64,000 nt of DNA from Caryophanales bacterium (GCA_902362975.1 CABIYO010000003.1:71140-135139), one strand, 5' to 3'; counted from the first letter of the stretch, positions 29,756 to 38,936 are shown. A program made the numbers and translations. The notes: generated by a model from the letters alone, not told the origin.

Positions 29756-29890
29756 CGGTCCAAAACTCTTCTCCCCCTGTGACAGATATGACGAACAAAA
29801 GTTCGTGATTCCGTCAGATTCTCCCTCCCCTTCCGTGGGTATTGGATGAGGAGGACACATCATGATCTTCGAAAGGGAGGAGGGACGGAC

Positions 29891-30979
29891 ATGCTGAAAG
29901 GCTATAAATATAGGCTTCACCCGACGCCTGCACAGGCCGAGTTCCTCATCAAGACGATCGGCTGCGCCCGGTTCATCTACAACAAGCTGCTCGAGGACCG
30001 CATCGCCATCCGCGAGGAGGCGAAAGCGGGGATCGTGACGAGACGGAAACCGGCGACACCCGCATCCTACAAGCCCTTGTTCCCGTTCCTCGCCGAGTCG
30101 GACAGCCTCGCGCTCGCAAACGCGAAACTGAACCTCGACACCGCGTTCGCGAAGTTCTTCGCCGGGACGGCCGGCTTCCCGACCTTCAAATCGAGACGAC
30201 GGTCGCGCGCCTCCTACACGACGAACAACCAGCACGGTACGATCCGCATCGAGAACGGCAAGGTGAGACTTCCTAAAATCGGCTTCGTGAAGTTCGAACA
30301 ACATCGTCCGTTCGAGGGCGTCATCCGGTCGGCGACGGTGTCGATGACCAAGACAGGCAAGTTCTTTGTCTCCCTCCTCGTCAAACAGGACGATGAACCA
30401 TGGATCCCAGCCGAGAACAAGGTCGGGATCGATCTCGGTCTAAAACACTTCGCCGTCATGACGAACGATGCGATGGTCTCGGAGAAGATTGACAACCCTC
30501 GCTTTCTCCGAAAATCCGAAGCGAAGGTCAAGAAGGCACAGCGCGCGCTGTCACGCAAGAAGATCGGAAGCAAGAATCGTGAAAAAGCCAAATTACTTCT
30601 GGCAAAGAAACACGAAAAGATCGCCAACCAACGCCAGGACTTCCTTCACAAACTGTCGAGACGGATCGTTGATGAGAACCAAGTCATCGTCGTGGAGACA
30701 TTGACATCGAAGGACATGATGAAGAACCACAAGGTAGCGAAATCCATCGGGGATGTCAGTTGGTACGAGTTCGTCCGGCAGCTAGAATACAAATGCAAGT
30801 TCTACGGACGGACGCTCATCAAGGCAGACCCCTGGTTCGCATCGACGCAAATCTGTTCTTCTTGCGGCGAGAAAGGTCAGAAGAAGACGATGGATGTCCG
30901 TGAATGGACGTGTGCCTGTGGCGCGCATCATGACCGTGACATCAACGCAAGCCTCAACCTATTGATGTTGGCCGACTGA
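29891..30979 (+). CDS. tnpB: TnpB, RNA-guided RuvC nuclease of an IS200/IS605 element
   Basis: 362 residues, a typical compact TnpB. An N-terminal wedge/HTH region begins LKGYKYRLHPTPAQ; the RuvC triad is D181 (GIDLGLKHFAV), E269 (VVETLTSKDM) and the Asp of DRDINAS (D350). A zinc ribbon (CSSCGEK ... CACG) sits between the last two. TnpB proteins are known to cut DNA guided by an omega-RNA made from the element's 3' end, helping retain the transposon. All catalytic residues are present, so it looks active. The ATG at 29891 is preceded by GGAGGAGGGACGGAC; upstream in-frame codons lack this. Confidence 0.92.
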   Translation: MLKGYKYRLHPTPAQAEFLIKTIGCARFIYNKLLEDRIAIREEAKAGIVTRRKPATPASYKPLFPFLAESDSLALANAKLNLDTAFAKFFAGTAGFPTFKSRRRSRASYTTNNQHGTIRIENGKVRLPKIGFVKFEQHRPFEGVIRSATVSMTKTGKFFVSLLVKQDDEPWIPAENKVGIDLGLKHFAVMTNDAMVSEKIDNPRFLRKSEAKVKKAQRALSRKKIGSKNREKAKLLLAKKHEKIANQRQDFLHKLSRRIVDENQVIVVETLTSKDMMKNHKVAKSIGDVSWYEFVRQLEYKCKFYGRTLIKADPWFASTQICSSCGEKGQKKTMDVREWTCACGAHHDRDINASLNLLMLAD

Positions 30980-31077
30980 CAACCATTCAGGGCAGGGACT
31001 GCCCGACGAGCTTGGTAAATAACCGTGGCTGGTAAGAGCACGGTCTTCCCAAGAAGCTCCCCCTTCAATTTGTGAAG
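30860..31077 (+). ncRNA. Candidate omega-RNA (reRNA) scaffold at the tnpB 3' end
   Basis: Immediately after the tnpB stop are hairpin GGGCAG-GGA-CTGCCC (30990-31004), then a two-tier stem: outer GAGCTTGG (31008-31015) with CCAAGaAGCTC (31049-31059), inner CCGTG (31023-31027) with CACGG (31039-31043), and a last small hairpin CTTCA/TGAAG (31063-31077). This is the arrangement expected of a TnpB guide RNA; the guide would be the sequence just after the right end. The 5' limit, within tnpB, is a guess. Confidence 0.5.
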
Positions 31078-31574
31078 CAAATAAGTGGCGAGTAGTTCAC
31101 TGGATCGGATTCTGGAGACCCTTTTTTCCATGTATCATAAATCGCACGTCCATCACTCGGATGCCCGTTCGAATAATAGATAGGATAGAGTGAAAAGAAG
31201 ATATAGTAGAACGAGAAGTAGGCGAACTGATACGTATAGAGTGTCGGTTCAATATCTCCTCGAAGGATGAACGCGTTGACGATCAAGATACTCACTAAAT
31301 TGAAAATGACTCCACCGCCATAAACTAGCGTACGAGTGACCTTGTTGCTCCATCTTAAATCCGTGAACTGGCACCATGCATCGTAAAAATAGACACGGTT
31401 TACTTGTAAACGACCTACTTTAAAAAGTTTCTTCCCGGTACCGATTTGCATGTCGAGTGAGCCACCGAACAACTTTGCGAAGAAGAAGTGACCAAGCTCA
31501 TGTATTAATGTCACAATCGGTAAAATGATAAAAAACGAAATAAAGAATTTATCGATATCTCCCCAATCAAACAT
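31065..31574 (-). CDS. M50-like membrane metalloprotease family protein, possibly altered at its C-terminus
   Basis: 169 residues, with HELGH (zinc-binding HExxH) inside the first helix (TLIHELGHFFFAKLFGG), then two or three further hydrophobic segments (about 85-105 and 120-140). Fold resembles site-2-protease-like M50 proteins, but it is very short and lacks a clear second NPDG motif, although HPSDGRAIYD near the end may serve. The ATG at 31574 follows GGAGG by 7 bases. The final residues and stop are encoded by bases that overlap the right-end hairpin of the TnpB element, so the insertion may have replaced the natural C-terminus. Confidence 0.65.
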   Translation of the reverse strand: MFDWGDIDKFFISFFIILPIVTLIHELGHFFFAKLFGGSLDMQIGTGKKLFKVGRLQVNRVYFYDAWCQFTDLRWSNKVTRTLVYGGGVIFNLVSILIVNAFILRGDIEPTLYTYQFAYFSFYYIFFSLYPIYYSNGHPSDGRAIYDTWKKGSPESDPVNYSPLICFTN

Positions 31575-31670
31575 CATGACGCCTCCTTTCTCTTGTCTGT
31601 TACGCCAACGAATTTCCCTCATTTTCAAAAAACAAACAAAGAAAAACGAAAAAAATGTGACGATTCATAG

Positions 31671-31699
31671 TGAAAACGCTTACAGCTATCCGTTATAAT
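31671..31699 (+). promoter_or_regulatory. gapB: gapB promoter with a cre (CcpA) box
   Basis: A -10 TATAAT lies at 31694-31699. The 14-mer TGAAAACGCTTACA (31671-31684) covers the -35 and spacer. Its reverse complement TGTAAGCGTTTTCA fits the cre consensus TGWAANCGNTNWCA at every position. CcpA binding there would repress gapB during growth on sugars. Confidence 0.75.
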
Positions 31700-31731
31700 G
31701 AAACCGTAATGTAGAAAAAGGGGGATCTATC

Positions 31732-32763
31732 ATGGGGACAAAAGTGGCAATTAACGGATTTGGTCGAATCGGAAGAATGGTATTTCGAAAATTGATGCTC
31801 GAGGGACGTCATGAAGTGGTGGCGATTAACGCAAGTTATCCGGCGGAAACACTTGCGCATCTCATTAAATATGACTCGATTCATGGTCCATTCGGATTGA
31901 CAGTACGTGCGCATGGGGATGCGCTCGAAGTCGATGGGAAACGGATTGAACTCATTTCGGAACGGGATCCATCACGCTTGCCTTGGTCAGACCTTGAAAT
32001 CGACATCGTCGTTGAAGCGACCGGAAAGTTTAACTCTGATAGTGGGGCACGACTTCATCTCGAGGCAGGGGCGAAAAAAGTGATTTTGACCGCACCAGGT
32101 AAAGGAGATTTACGAACGATCGTGATGGGGGTCAATGATCGTGACTATCGCCCGGAGGAAGATCATATCATCTCAAACGCATCGTGTACGACGAACTGTC
32201 TCGGACCGGTCGTGAAGGTCTTACATTCGACATTTGGTATTGAAACGGGACTGATCACGACCGTTCACGCTTATACGAACGATCAGAACAATATTGATAA
32301 CCCGCATAAAGATTTGCGTCGCGCGCGCGCATGTGGAAGTTCTATCATCCCGACATCGACGGGAGCGGCTAAGGCGATTGGTCTTGTGATGCCAGAACTA
32401 CAAGGGAAGTTGAACGGAATGGCACTCCGTGTGCCGACTCCGAACGTATCACTTGTCGATTTGGTCGTTGAACTCCACCGAGATGTCACGGTCGATGAAG
32501 TCAATGAAGCGTTTGAACGGGCAGCGTTTGGAGAAATGACAGGTATTTTAGGCGTTTCTCACGAACCGCTCGTCTCTATTGATTTTAACGGGGACGATCG
32601 CTCGTCGATTATCGACATGGATTCGACAATGGTGCTCGGCGGAAATCATGTCAAAGTACTCGCGTGGTATGACAATGAATGGGGCTATTCATGTCGTGTC
32701 GTGGATTTATTGGATATGGTGGCCAGCTATCTTCAAATCGGTCAGCAAGAAACACATGCCTAA
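31732..32763 (+). CDS. gapB: Glyceraldehyde-3-phosphate dehydrogenase, GapB (gluconeogenic, NADP-type)
   Basis: Runs the anabolic direction, 1,3-bisphosphoglycerate to glyceraldehyde 3-phosphate. 343 residues: Rossmann NGFGRIGR, then [18 protein letters not shown] where GapA enzymes have Asp, consistent with NADP; catalytic C152 in [31 protein letters not shown] matches GapB. The gene precedes speH, as in B. subtilis. GGGGGATCTATC precedes the ATG. The cre box on its promoter suggests repression when glucose is present, fitting a gluconeogenic enzyme. Confidence 0.93.
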   Translation: MGTKVAINGFGRIGRMVFRKLMLEGRHEVVAINASYPAETLAHLIKYDSIHGPFGLTVRAHGDALEVDGKRIELISERDPSRLPWSDLEIDIVVEATGKFNSDSGARLHLEAGAKKVILTAPGKGDLRTIVMGVNDRDYRPEEDHIISNASCTTNCLGPVVKVLHSTFGIETGLITTVHAYTNDQNNIDNPHKDLRRARACGSSIIPTSTGAAKAIGLVMPELQGKLNGMALRVPTPNVSLVDLVVELHRDVTVDEVNEAFERAAFGEMTGILGVSHEPLVSIDFNGDDRSSIIDMDSTMVLGGNHVKVLAWYDNEWGYSCRVVDLLDMVASYLQIGQQETHA

Positions 32764-32812
32764 AAAATATTACGTTCAGGAAAATGTTTTTTGAATTTTT
32801 TCATCAAATGTC

Positions 32813-32995
32813 TTGTAACGACGTCCCAAACACGTTACACTCAATTTCGTGAACTTCAATTGGTCTGACAAACGCAACTTAAAGGGTTAGGACCTCTTAG
32901 GACTAACTTGCCCCCGTGGTTGTGGACGATTCAGGCACAAAGTGAGTGATCATCAACTACTTTGAGACCATTGATGTAAAGGGGGATCCACTAAT
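32813..32995 (+). promoter_or_regulatory. speH: speH promoter and structured leader
   Basis: TTGTAA (32813) and TACACT (32836), 17 bases apart, are the likely promoter, giving a leader of about 150 bases. TGGTCT (32861-32866) pairs with AGACCA (32965-32970), closing a roughly 110-base domain that contains GTTAG/CTAAC (32886-32890, 32903-32907) and an AAAGTgAGT/ACTaCTTT hairpin (from 32939 to 32963). CCCCC (32911-32915) could pair with the GGGGG of the ribosome site (32981-32985). A cis-regulatory role is inference. Confidence 0.4.
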
Positions 32996-33382
32996 ATGGA
33001 TACTATGGGACGTCACATTATTACAGAACTTTGGGAGTGCAATCCCGACAAATTGAATGATATCGACTATATCGAGCGTTTGTTCGTCGATGCTGCTCTT
33101 CGTTCGGGCGCTGAAGTCCGCGAAGTTGCATTCCACAAATTTGCGCCACACGGTGTAAGTGGAGTCGTCATCATTTCAGAATCACACTTAACGATTCACA
33201 GTTTCCCAGAACATGGCTATGCGTCAGTTGACGTGTTTACATGTGGAGATCGAATCGATCCGGCTACAGCATCGCAGTATATTGCTGAAGGATTGGATGC
33301 AAAAGTACGTGAAGATGTGAAACTTGAGCGTGGAATGGGACCGATTCGTGTTCCGGAAGCGCAAGTGGCAATCAGCAAATAA
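32996..33382 (+). CDS. speH: S-adenosylmethionine decarboxylase proenzyme
   Basis: Makes decarboxylated SAM for spermidine synthesis. 128 residues, very close to B. subtilis SpeH (MDTMGRH start). The self-cleavage site is [16 protein letters not shown]: cleavage before S63 creates the pyruvoyl group. AAAGGGGG lies 10 bases before the ATG. It follows gapB but has its own promoter and long leader. Confidence 0.96.
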
Positions 33383-33400
33383 ATCAGATTGACCTTTTGA

Positions 33401-33428
33401 GGCTGGCCGTTTAACGGCCAGCCCTTTT
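33401..33428 (+). terminator. Terminator after speH
   Basis: Perfect 9-bp GC-rich stem GGCTGGCCG (33401-33409) / CGGCCAGCC (33415-33423), then CTTTT. Confidence 0.85.
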
Positions 33429-33494
33429 AATTGTTTTGTTGTCGCCTTAATTTTGATATGCTTAACGTATATAACTCAGGCGTTGAGGTGGATT

Positions 33495-33866
33495 ATGGGA
33501 CTGTTAGATAAGTTACAAACACATATTGAAACGAAAGACACACATAAAAATGAAATGCTTCAAACACGTTACTATGCGGCATCGTCACATGCGATGTTGC
33601 AATGGTTAGAAGGAAAGATTCAAGAGAACGGACAGACGGTTCGTCGAATCGATGCAAATCGAGGGGAACTTTCATTTATAGGGGAAGGGTGGGACGGGCT
33701 CATCACGATTGTTCAAGTGGATGGCGGCCGGACGGCAGTCGATTTCACATTAAACCGTGAGCAGCGATTCGGTGCAGACCTCTCGCAAATTGTATCGTAC
33801 TACTACGAAGCACTCACGCAACAATTCCCGCTACGTGCCATTGGAAATAAAACAGTCGAACGATAA
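33495..33866 (+). CDS. Hypothetical cytosolic protein before nrdR
   Basis: 123 residues, no family recognised. It is soluble and mixed alpha/beta: an N-terminal helix (GLLDKLQTHIETKDTHKNE), a region rich in strands (GQTVRRIDANRGELSFIGEGWDGLITIVQV) and a final helix (LSQIVSYYYEALTQQ). The ATG at 33495 is preceded by GAGGTGG; the longer frame from 33453 has no site. It lies 12 bases before nrdR after a terminator, so the two are probably one transcript. Confidence 0.72.
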   Translation: MGLLDKLQTHIETKDTHKNEMLQTRYYAASSHAMLQWLEGKIQENGQTVRRIDANRGELSFIGEGWDGLITIVQVDGGRTAVDFTLNREQRFGADLSQIVSYYYEALTQQFPLRAIGNKTVER

Positions 33867-33878
33867 GGAGGTTTGAGC

Positions 33879-34346
33879 ATGCGTTGTCCGAAATGTGATC
33901 ATAATGGAACGAGAGTGCTCGATTCCCGTCCAGTGCAGGACCATTATTCGATTCGACGTCGTCGTGAATGCGAAAAATGTGGGTATCGGTTTACAACGTT
34001 TGAGACGGTCGAACAGACGCCGCTCATCATTGTTAAAAAAGACGGAAATCGTGAAGAGTTCAGTCGTGAAAAAGTGCTTCGCGGCATTATTCGGGCGTGC
34101 GAGAAACGACCTGTCACACTTGAACAGCTCGAAGGGGTTGTGACGAAAGTCGAACAGCAACTCCGTGCTCTCGCCCAGTCAGAGATTCCGAGTGAACAAG
34201 TAGGCGAGCTCGTGATGAATGAACTCGCAAGAGTCGATGAAGTCGCATATGTCCGTTTCGCATCGGTATATCGTCAATTCAAAGACATCACGGTGTTCTT
34301 TAAAGAACTTGAAGATTTAATGAAGCAAGAAAATTCGACCAACTAA
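33879..34346 (+). CDS. nrdR: Transcriptional repressor NrdR
   Basis: Zinc and ATP/dATP-sensing repressor of ribonucleotide reductase genes. 155 residues: zinc ribbon (CPKC ... CEKCG, residues 3-34) and an ATP-cone (about 46-136; [19 protein letters not shown]). AAGGAGG lies 7 bases before the ATG at 33879; the in-frame TTG at 33873 is too close to it. I did not find NrdR boxes in the window, as expected with no nrd genes here. Confidence 0.95.
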   Translation: MRCPKCDHNGTRVLDSRPVQDHYSIRRRRECEKCGYRFTTFETVEQTPLIIVKKDGNREEFSREKVLRGIIRACEKRPVTLEQLEGVVTKVEQQLRALAQSEIPSEQVGELVMNELARVDEVAYVRFASVYRQFKDITVFFKELEDLMKQENSTN

Positions 34347-34372
34347 AGGGCGGCCTGCTGGTCGCCCTTTTT
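34345..34372 (+). terminator. Terminator after nrdR
   Basis: AAAGGGCGGCC pairs with GGTCGCCCTTT around a TGCT loop and ends in five T's, directly after the nrdR stop; dnaB begins 15 bases later. Confidence 0.8.
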
Positions 34373-34386
34373 CAAGGGAGAGAGCC

Positions 34387-35739
34387 ATGGAGAAAGAACG
34401 TACAATCTTTGGGACGGACGAATTGTTAATCATGAGTACCGGTCTTGTCGACCGTGAATCGTACCAGTCCCTTTACCACTTATACCAACCTGTCATCGGA
34501 GTGAAGGCGCTCGCGCTCTATCAAACGTTATGGAGCGAGCTGAAACCAGGCAAAATGAAATCCAACTATATGTCACATAGTGCATTATGTGAGATGTTGG
34601 AGTTCTCTATCAATGAGTTAATGGACAGTCTGTTCCGCTTAGAAGCGATCGGGTTAGTGCGCACTTATAAAACAAAAGACGCTCGATTGACACAATACGT
34701 CTATCAGTTACGCGTCCCGCTTGCACCGCACACGTTTTTGAATGACGGTCTGTTGTCGAGTTTCCTCTTCTATAAAGTCGGGGAAGTACGATTCAAACAA
34801 TTGCAGGGGCGTTTTACGATTGATCCGTTGCCAGCAGGCATCGTCGAGGTGACAAAGGACTTCAATGAAGTGTTTGATGTCAAAGGAGTGAACCATCGTG
34901 CGTTCACACAAAAAAATTATGAAAAGCCGGACCGGGCAAAGATTGAAATCAACTATTCGTTCGATATGGAAATTGTGAAAAAATTGACGAATTTTCCAGT
35001 TGGATTTTTCACGAAAAAATTAGACGAAACGATCACAAAACTGGCCTACGTGTCTCAACTTGATGAAGAGACGATGGCTGAGATGTTAAAAGAATATTTC
35101 GTCCATGAGGCGTATCTGCCACTCAGTGAGCAAGAAAAGCGGGACGGGTGTCGTCAAATGGTCTTGCAATTGAAAAAGAAACAGACGCGCCATCGGAAAG
35201 AGAAGACCGTCGAACTTGAACAGACGAGACTTGGAGACTTGCATGACCCTGAGGTGATGGAGTCCGCACATCCGCATCAATATGTCTCGACGCTGCGGAA
35301 GACCCCGCAACTTTCAAAGAGTGATGAACAGTTGGTCATCGAACTCGTCGATACACTCGGTCTCGCGCCAGGGGTCATCAATGCGCTCTTCTATTACTGT
35401 ATCGAAGTGAAGAAGCAGACACGGCTGAGCGAGAACTATGTCTTGCGCATTGCGACAAGTTGGAAAACAGCAGGCTATACGAACGCAAAAGAAGCGCTAG
35501 AGCGTGAAGAATCTCAAGATGCGCTCATCGAGAAGAAACAACAAAAACGCGAGAGCATGCAACGCACCACGGTCGGATCACGACGGAAACCCCAGCAAGG
35601 GGACATGCCGAAGTGGCTCGAGGATGAGGCGAAACAACAGCGCTCATACGACCAAGCGAGGAAAAAAGAACTCGAGTCGTCCGTTCCGGATGACGCGGAA
35701 CTCGTGAAACTATTAAATGAATTGAAAGAGAAGGGGTGA
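34387..35739 (+). CDS. dnaB: Replication initiation and membrane attachment protein DnaB
   Basis: Gram-positive DnaB (not the helicase), which helps DnaD and DnaI load the replicative helicase at oriC and restart sites. 450 residues: N-terminal DDBH1-type winged domain (about 20-120; YQSLYHLYQPVIGVKALALYQTLW) and a C-terminal DDBH2 region (about 310-395; LIEKKQ...), with a charged tail after about 395. Order nrdR-dnaB-dnaI is that of B. subtilis. The ATG follows AAGGGAGAGCC. dnaI begins 4 bases after its stop. Confidence 0.92.
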   Translation: MEKERTIFGTDELLIMSTGLVDRESYQSLYHLYQPVIGVKALALYQTLWSELKPGKMKSNYMSHSALCEMLEFSINELMDSLFRLEAIGLVRTYKTKDARLTQYVYQLRVPLAPHTFLNDGLLSSFLFYKVGEVRFKQLQGRFTIDPLPAGIVEVTKDFNEVFDVKGVNHRAFTQKNYEKPDRAKIEINYSFDMEIVKKLTNFPVGFFTKKLDETITKLAYVSQLDEETMAEMLKEYFVHEAYLPLSEQEKRDGCRQMVLQLKKKQTRHRKEKTVELEQTRLGDLHDPEVMESAHPHQYVSTLRKTPQLSKSDEQLVIELVDTLGLAPGVINALFYYCIEVKKQTRLSENYVLRIATSWKTAGYTNAKEALEREESQDALIEKKQQKRESMQRTTVGSRRKPQQGDMPKWLEDEAKQQRSYDQARKKELESSVPDDAELVKLLNELKEKG

Positions 35740-35743
35740 GGGG

Positions 35744-36658
35744 ATGGAACGAATCAATCAGTCGCTGTCTCAGTTGATGAACCGAAAAGAAGTTCGTGAG
35801 GCGTATGAGTCGATTCGCAGACGTACACTGAATCATCCGGGTGTCATCGCATTTTTGAATGCTCATCCAGAGTTAGAGGAGAAGGCGATTGAAATCGGGT
35901 TTACCAAACTGAGTGAGTACGCGGAACAGATGGACGGAAAAACGCTCAGAGAAGATCAGGCCGTCATCCCAGGCCATCAACCGGTACTCTACGTCGATTT
36001 AGGACAGATCGCGATTCGGTATGAAGAGACGGTCGCACATCGCCAGGCGAGACGACAAAAAGAAATGGACCGGAAATTCAAAAGTTTGTTTTTACCGGAA
36101 GAAGTTCGTGAGGCGAGTTTCGAATCTTTCGATTGGGCCGACGACGCGCGTAAAATCGCATTGCGTGAAGCGATGCGATTCGTGACAGGGATGAAGGCGC
36201 GTCAAAAAGTGAACGGTCTCTATCTCCACGGTAGTTTTGGCGTCGGGAAGACGTACTTACTCGCCGCAATCGCCAACGAGTTGAAGGTAGCGGACATCGA
36301 GACGATTTTAGTTCACGCCCCGGGCTTTGTGTCGGAGGCGAAACGTAAAATCCGTACCGAGTCGTTCGACTCTTTCTTGACGTCGTTTCAACATGTGCCA
36401 GTCTTATTGATTGATGACATCGGAGCTGAAGCCATCAGTCCGTGGGTGCGAGATGAATTGTTCGGCATCATTCTTCAGTATCGGATGATGCATCGCTTGC
36501 CGACGCTCTACAGTTCAAACTTTAGCGGGGAAGAGCTCGAGACACACTTTTCAATCGATGGTTCGCCGCAAAACAAGATGAAAGCACAGCGACTCATGCA
36601 ACGGATTTCTACGACGACGACCCAAATTGAGTTAAAAGGTGAAAATCGGCGTCGGTAA
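35744..36658 (+). CDS. dnaI: Primosomal helicase loader DnaI
   Basis: AAA+ ATPase that loads the replicative helicase DnaC. 304 residues: N-terminal domain (about 1-130) that contacts helicase, then the ATPase with Walker A GSFGVGKTYLL (about 163-173), Walker B VLLIDDIGAE (about 222-231) and a sensor region around YSSNFS. GGGGTGAGGGG overlaps the end of dnaB, so the two are coupled. Confidence 0.93.
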   Translation: MERINQSLSQLMNRKEVREAYESIRRRTLNHPGVIAFLNAHPELEEKAIEIGFTKLSEYAEQMDGKTLREDQAVIPGHQPVLYVDLGQIAIRYEETVAHRQARRQKEMDRKFKSLFLPEEVREASFESFDWADDARKIALREAMRFVTGMKARQKVNGLYLHGSFGVGKTYLLAAIANELKVADIETILVHAPGFVSEAKRKIRTESFDSFLTSFQHVPVLLIDDIGAEAISPWVRDELFGIILQYRMMHRLPTLYSSNFSGEELETHFSIDGSPQNKMKAQRLMQRISTTTTQIELKGENRRR

Positions 36659-36662
36659 AGGA

Positions 36663-36930
36663 TTGTTTTTCTCTGTTGAGTTGACTATACTAAGAATCAT
36701 ATAAAGGATGCATAGAAGAGGATATGGATCATCGAGACGAGTTTTAGCGAGGGGAGGGCGGTGGAAGCTTCCTAACGACGACGATGCATTTACTCCCTCG
36801 GAGCACCGTACGGGTCAATCGTGCGGCGATTCACACTCGTTATCGTGTGTTCGAGCCAAGCAGATTGCTTGGGAACGAGGGTGGTACCACGAGAATCAAA
36901 GCTCGTCCCTTTTTGAGGGATGGGCTTTTT
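36663..36930 (+). promoter_or_regulatory. thrS: T-box leader of thrS with promoter and terminator
   Basis: A promoter is likely at TTGTTT (36663) and TATACT (36686), 17 bases apart. The T-box signature AGGGTGGTACCACG is at 36878-36891, followed by terminator stem GCTCGTCCCT/AGGGATGGGC with a T run (36901-36930). A candidate specifier codon is ACT (threonine) at 36792-36794. Uncharged tRNA-Thr would stabilise the antiterminator and allow thrS transcription. Confidence 0.88.
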
Positions 36931-36954
36931 ATATTCATTTTTGAGAGGGGACAA

Positions 36955-38898
36955 ATGTACATGATTCAATTAACATTTCCAGATGGCGCGGTAAAAGAGT
37001 TCGAAGCCGGCGTCACAGCAGAAGACGTCGCGGGCTCGATCAGTCCGGGACTCCGTAAAAAAGCAATCGCAGCAAAACTAGACGGAGAACTCATCGACTA
37101 CCGTCGTCCAATCGAACATGACGGCAAATTCGAGCTCGTGATGCCGGACTCGGAAGACGGTCTTGATTTGCTGCGTCACTCGACGGCTCACTTGATGGCT
37201 CAAGCGATCAAACGGTTATACGGAGAAGACAACAACATCCATCTCGGAATTGGACCGACGATTGAGAACGGGTTCTATTATGATATCGAGATGGATCGTC
37301 GCATCAATGAGGAAGACCTTCCTGAAATCGAAAAGATGATGAAACGCATCGTCGATGAAAACTTGGAAATCACACGCGAAGTCGTTTCTCGTGACGAGGC
37401 GCTCGCTCGTTATAAAGAGTTGGGAGACCCGCTCAAGATTGAGTTGATTGAGGATATTCCTGCTGATCAAACACTGACAATCTATCATCAAGGTGAGTTC
37501 TTCGACCTTTGCCGTGGACCACACGTCCCGTCAACATCGAAGTTGAAAATCTTCAAATTGATGAGCGTGGCTGGTGCCTACTGGCGTGGAGACTCAGACA
37601 ATAAGATGTTACAGCGTATTTATGGAACAGCGTGGGCGACGAAAGAACAACTCGCTGAACACTTGCGTCTTCTTGAAGAGGCGAAAGAACGCGATCATCG
37701 TAAACTTGGGAAAGAACTCGATCTCTTCTTCGTCTCACAAGAAGTCGGTCAGGGGCTTCCGATGTGGCTTCCAAAAGGGGCTTCGATTCGTCGTACGGTC
37801 GAGCGTTACATCGTTGATAAAGAGCTTGAACTCGGATATCAACATGTCTACACACCGGTTCTCGGTTCAGTCGACTTGTACAAGACATCTGGGCACTGGG
37901 ATCACTACCAAGATGACATGTTCCCGAAAATGGAGATGGACAACGAAGAACTCGTCCTTCGCCCGATGAACTGCCCGCATCACATGACAATCTACAAACA
38001 TGAGCCACGTTCTTACCGCGAACTTCCACTTCGAATCGCTGAGCTTGGTGGGATGCACCGTTATGAGATGTCAGGGGCGCTCACAGGTCTTCAACGTGTT
38101 CGCTACATGGTCTTGAATGATGGTCATACATTCGTTACACCAGAACAGATGAAACAAGAATTCAAAGACATCGTTCATTTGATTCAAGAAGTATACGCTG
38201 ACTTCGGCATCAAAGATTATCGTTTCCGTCTCTCATATCGCGATCCTGCTGATAAAGAGAAGTACTTCGATAACGATGGGATTTGGGAAATGGCGCAAAG
38301 TCAGTTGAAGGAAACGATGGATGAGCTCGAGCTTCCGTACTTTGAGGCGGAAGGGGAAGCGGCATTCTACGGACCGAAACTCGACGTACAAGTACGGACG
38401 GCGCTCGGGAAAGAAGAGACGCTCTCGACTGTCCAACTCGACTTCTTGCTTCCAGAACGTTTCGATTTGACATACACTGGGCCAGACGGCAAGGACCACC
38501 GTCCAATCGTGTTGCACCGTGGTGTCGTCTCGACGATGGAACGGTTTGTCGCTTACTTGATTGAAGAATATAAAGGCGCGTTCCCGACATGGCTCGCACC
38601 GGTCCAAGTCAAGTTGATCCCGGTTTCACACGTCCACGATGAATACGTCGCGGAAGTGAAAGCAGAACTCGTCAAACGTGGCGTCCGTGTCGAAACGGAT
38701 CTCCGTGACGAGAAACTAGGTTATAAGATTCGCGAAGCACAAATGAAGAAGATTCCGATAACGCTCGTTCTTGGGGATAAAGAACGAGATGAGCGTGCGG
38801 TCAATATTCGCCGCTACGGTCAGCAGGAGCAAATTTCTGCTTCACTTGATGAATTTATCGCATCGCTCACAGATGAGATTGCGAACCGTTCACGTTAA
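36955..38898 (+). CDS. thrS: Threonyl-tRNA synthetase
   Basis: Class II synthetase charging tRNA-Thr. 647 residues: TGS (about 1-63), editing/SAD domain (about 65-240; [16 protein letters not shown] zinc-like HxxxH, and C of LCRGPH), catalytic core (about 245-535; motif 2 [15 protein letters not shown] region, motif 3 region near [11 protein letters not shown]) and anticodon-binding domain (about 545-647). Start 36955 gives ATG six bases after AGAGG; the next ATG at 36961 is possible. A longer frame reaching 36784 runs through the T-box leader and is not used. Confidence 0.96.
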   Translation: MYMIQLTFPDGAVKEFEAGVTAEDVAGSISPGLRKKAIAAKLDGELIDYRRPIEHDGKFELVMPDSEDGLDLLRHSTAHLMAQAIKRLYGEDNNIHLGIGPTIENGFYYDIEMDRRINEEDLPEIEKMMKRIVDENLEITREVVSRDEALARYKELGDPLKIELIEDIPADQTLTIYHQGEFFDLCRGPHVPSTSKLKIFKLMSVAGAYWRGDSDNKMLQRIYGTAWATKEQLAEHLRLLEEAKERDHRKLGKELDLFFVSQEVGQGLPMWLPKGASIRRTVERYIVDKELELGYQHVYTPVLGSVDLYKTSGHWDHYQDDMFPKMEMDNEELVLRPMNCPHHMTIYKHEPRSYRELPLRIAELGGMHRYEMSGALTGLQRVRYMVLNDGHTFVTPEQMKQEFKDIVHLIQEVYADFGIKDYRFRLSYRDPADKEKYFDNDGIWEMAQSQLKETMDELELPYFEAEGEAAFYGPKLDVQVRTALGKEETLSTVQLDFLLPERFDLTYTGPDGKDHRPIVLHRGVVSTMERFVAYLIEEYKGAFPTWLAPVQVKLIPVSHVHDEYVAEVKAELVKRGVRVETDLRDEKLGYKIREAQMKKIPITLVLGDKERDERAVNIRRYGQQEQISASLDEFIASLTDEIANRSR

Positions 38899-38905
38899 GT
38901 GAGGG

Positions 38906-38936
38906 ACCACCTTTCCAAACAGAAAGGTGGTTTTTT
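38906..38936 (+). terminator. Terminator after thrS
   Basis: 10-bp stem ACCACCTTTC (38906-38915) / GAAAGGTGGT (38922-38931), six T's. Confidence 0.92.

Larger units (their letters stand above)
29689..31077 (+). mobile_element. IS200/IS605-type (IS1341-like) element carrying tnpB only
   Basis: The segment differs in base use from its neighbours: the tnpB coding region is clearly richer in G and C than coaE or gapB. It has a folded left region (29689-29755), the tnpB gene, and a folded right region (30990-31077). No tnpA transposase is present, so it would depend on one supplied in trans. Exact ends are not certain because IS605 elements lack inverted repeats and make no target duplication; the limits given are those of the outermost hairpins. 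Confidence 0.65.

Noticed and set aside
32861..32871. Second FadR-type operator (TGGTCTGAC) upstream of speH
   Set aside because: Only one and a half arms match (TGGTCTGACAA). The TGGTCT is better explained as the 5' side of the leader stem pairing with AGACCA at 32965-32970.
36784..36954. N-terminal extension of thrS
   Set aside because: The frame is open but runs through the T-box and terminator; the ribosome site just before 36955 sets the start.
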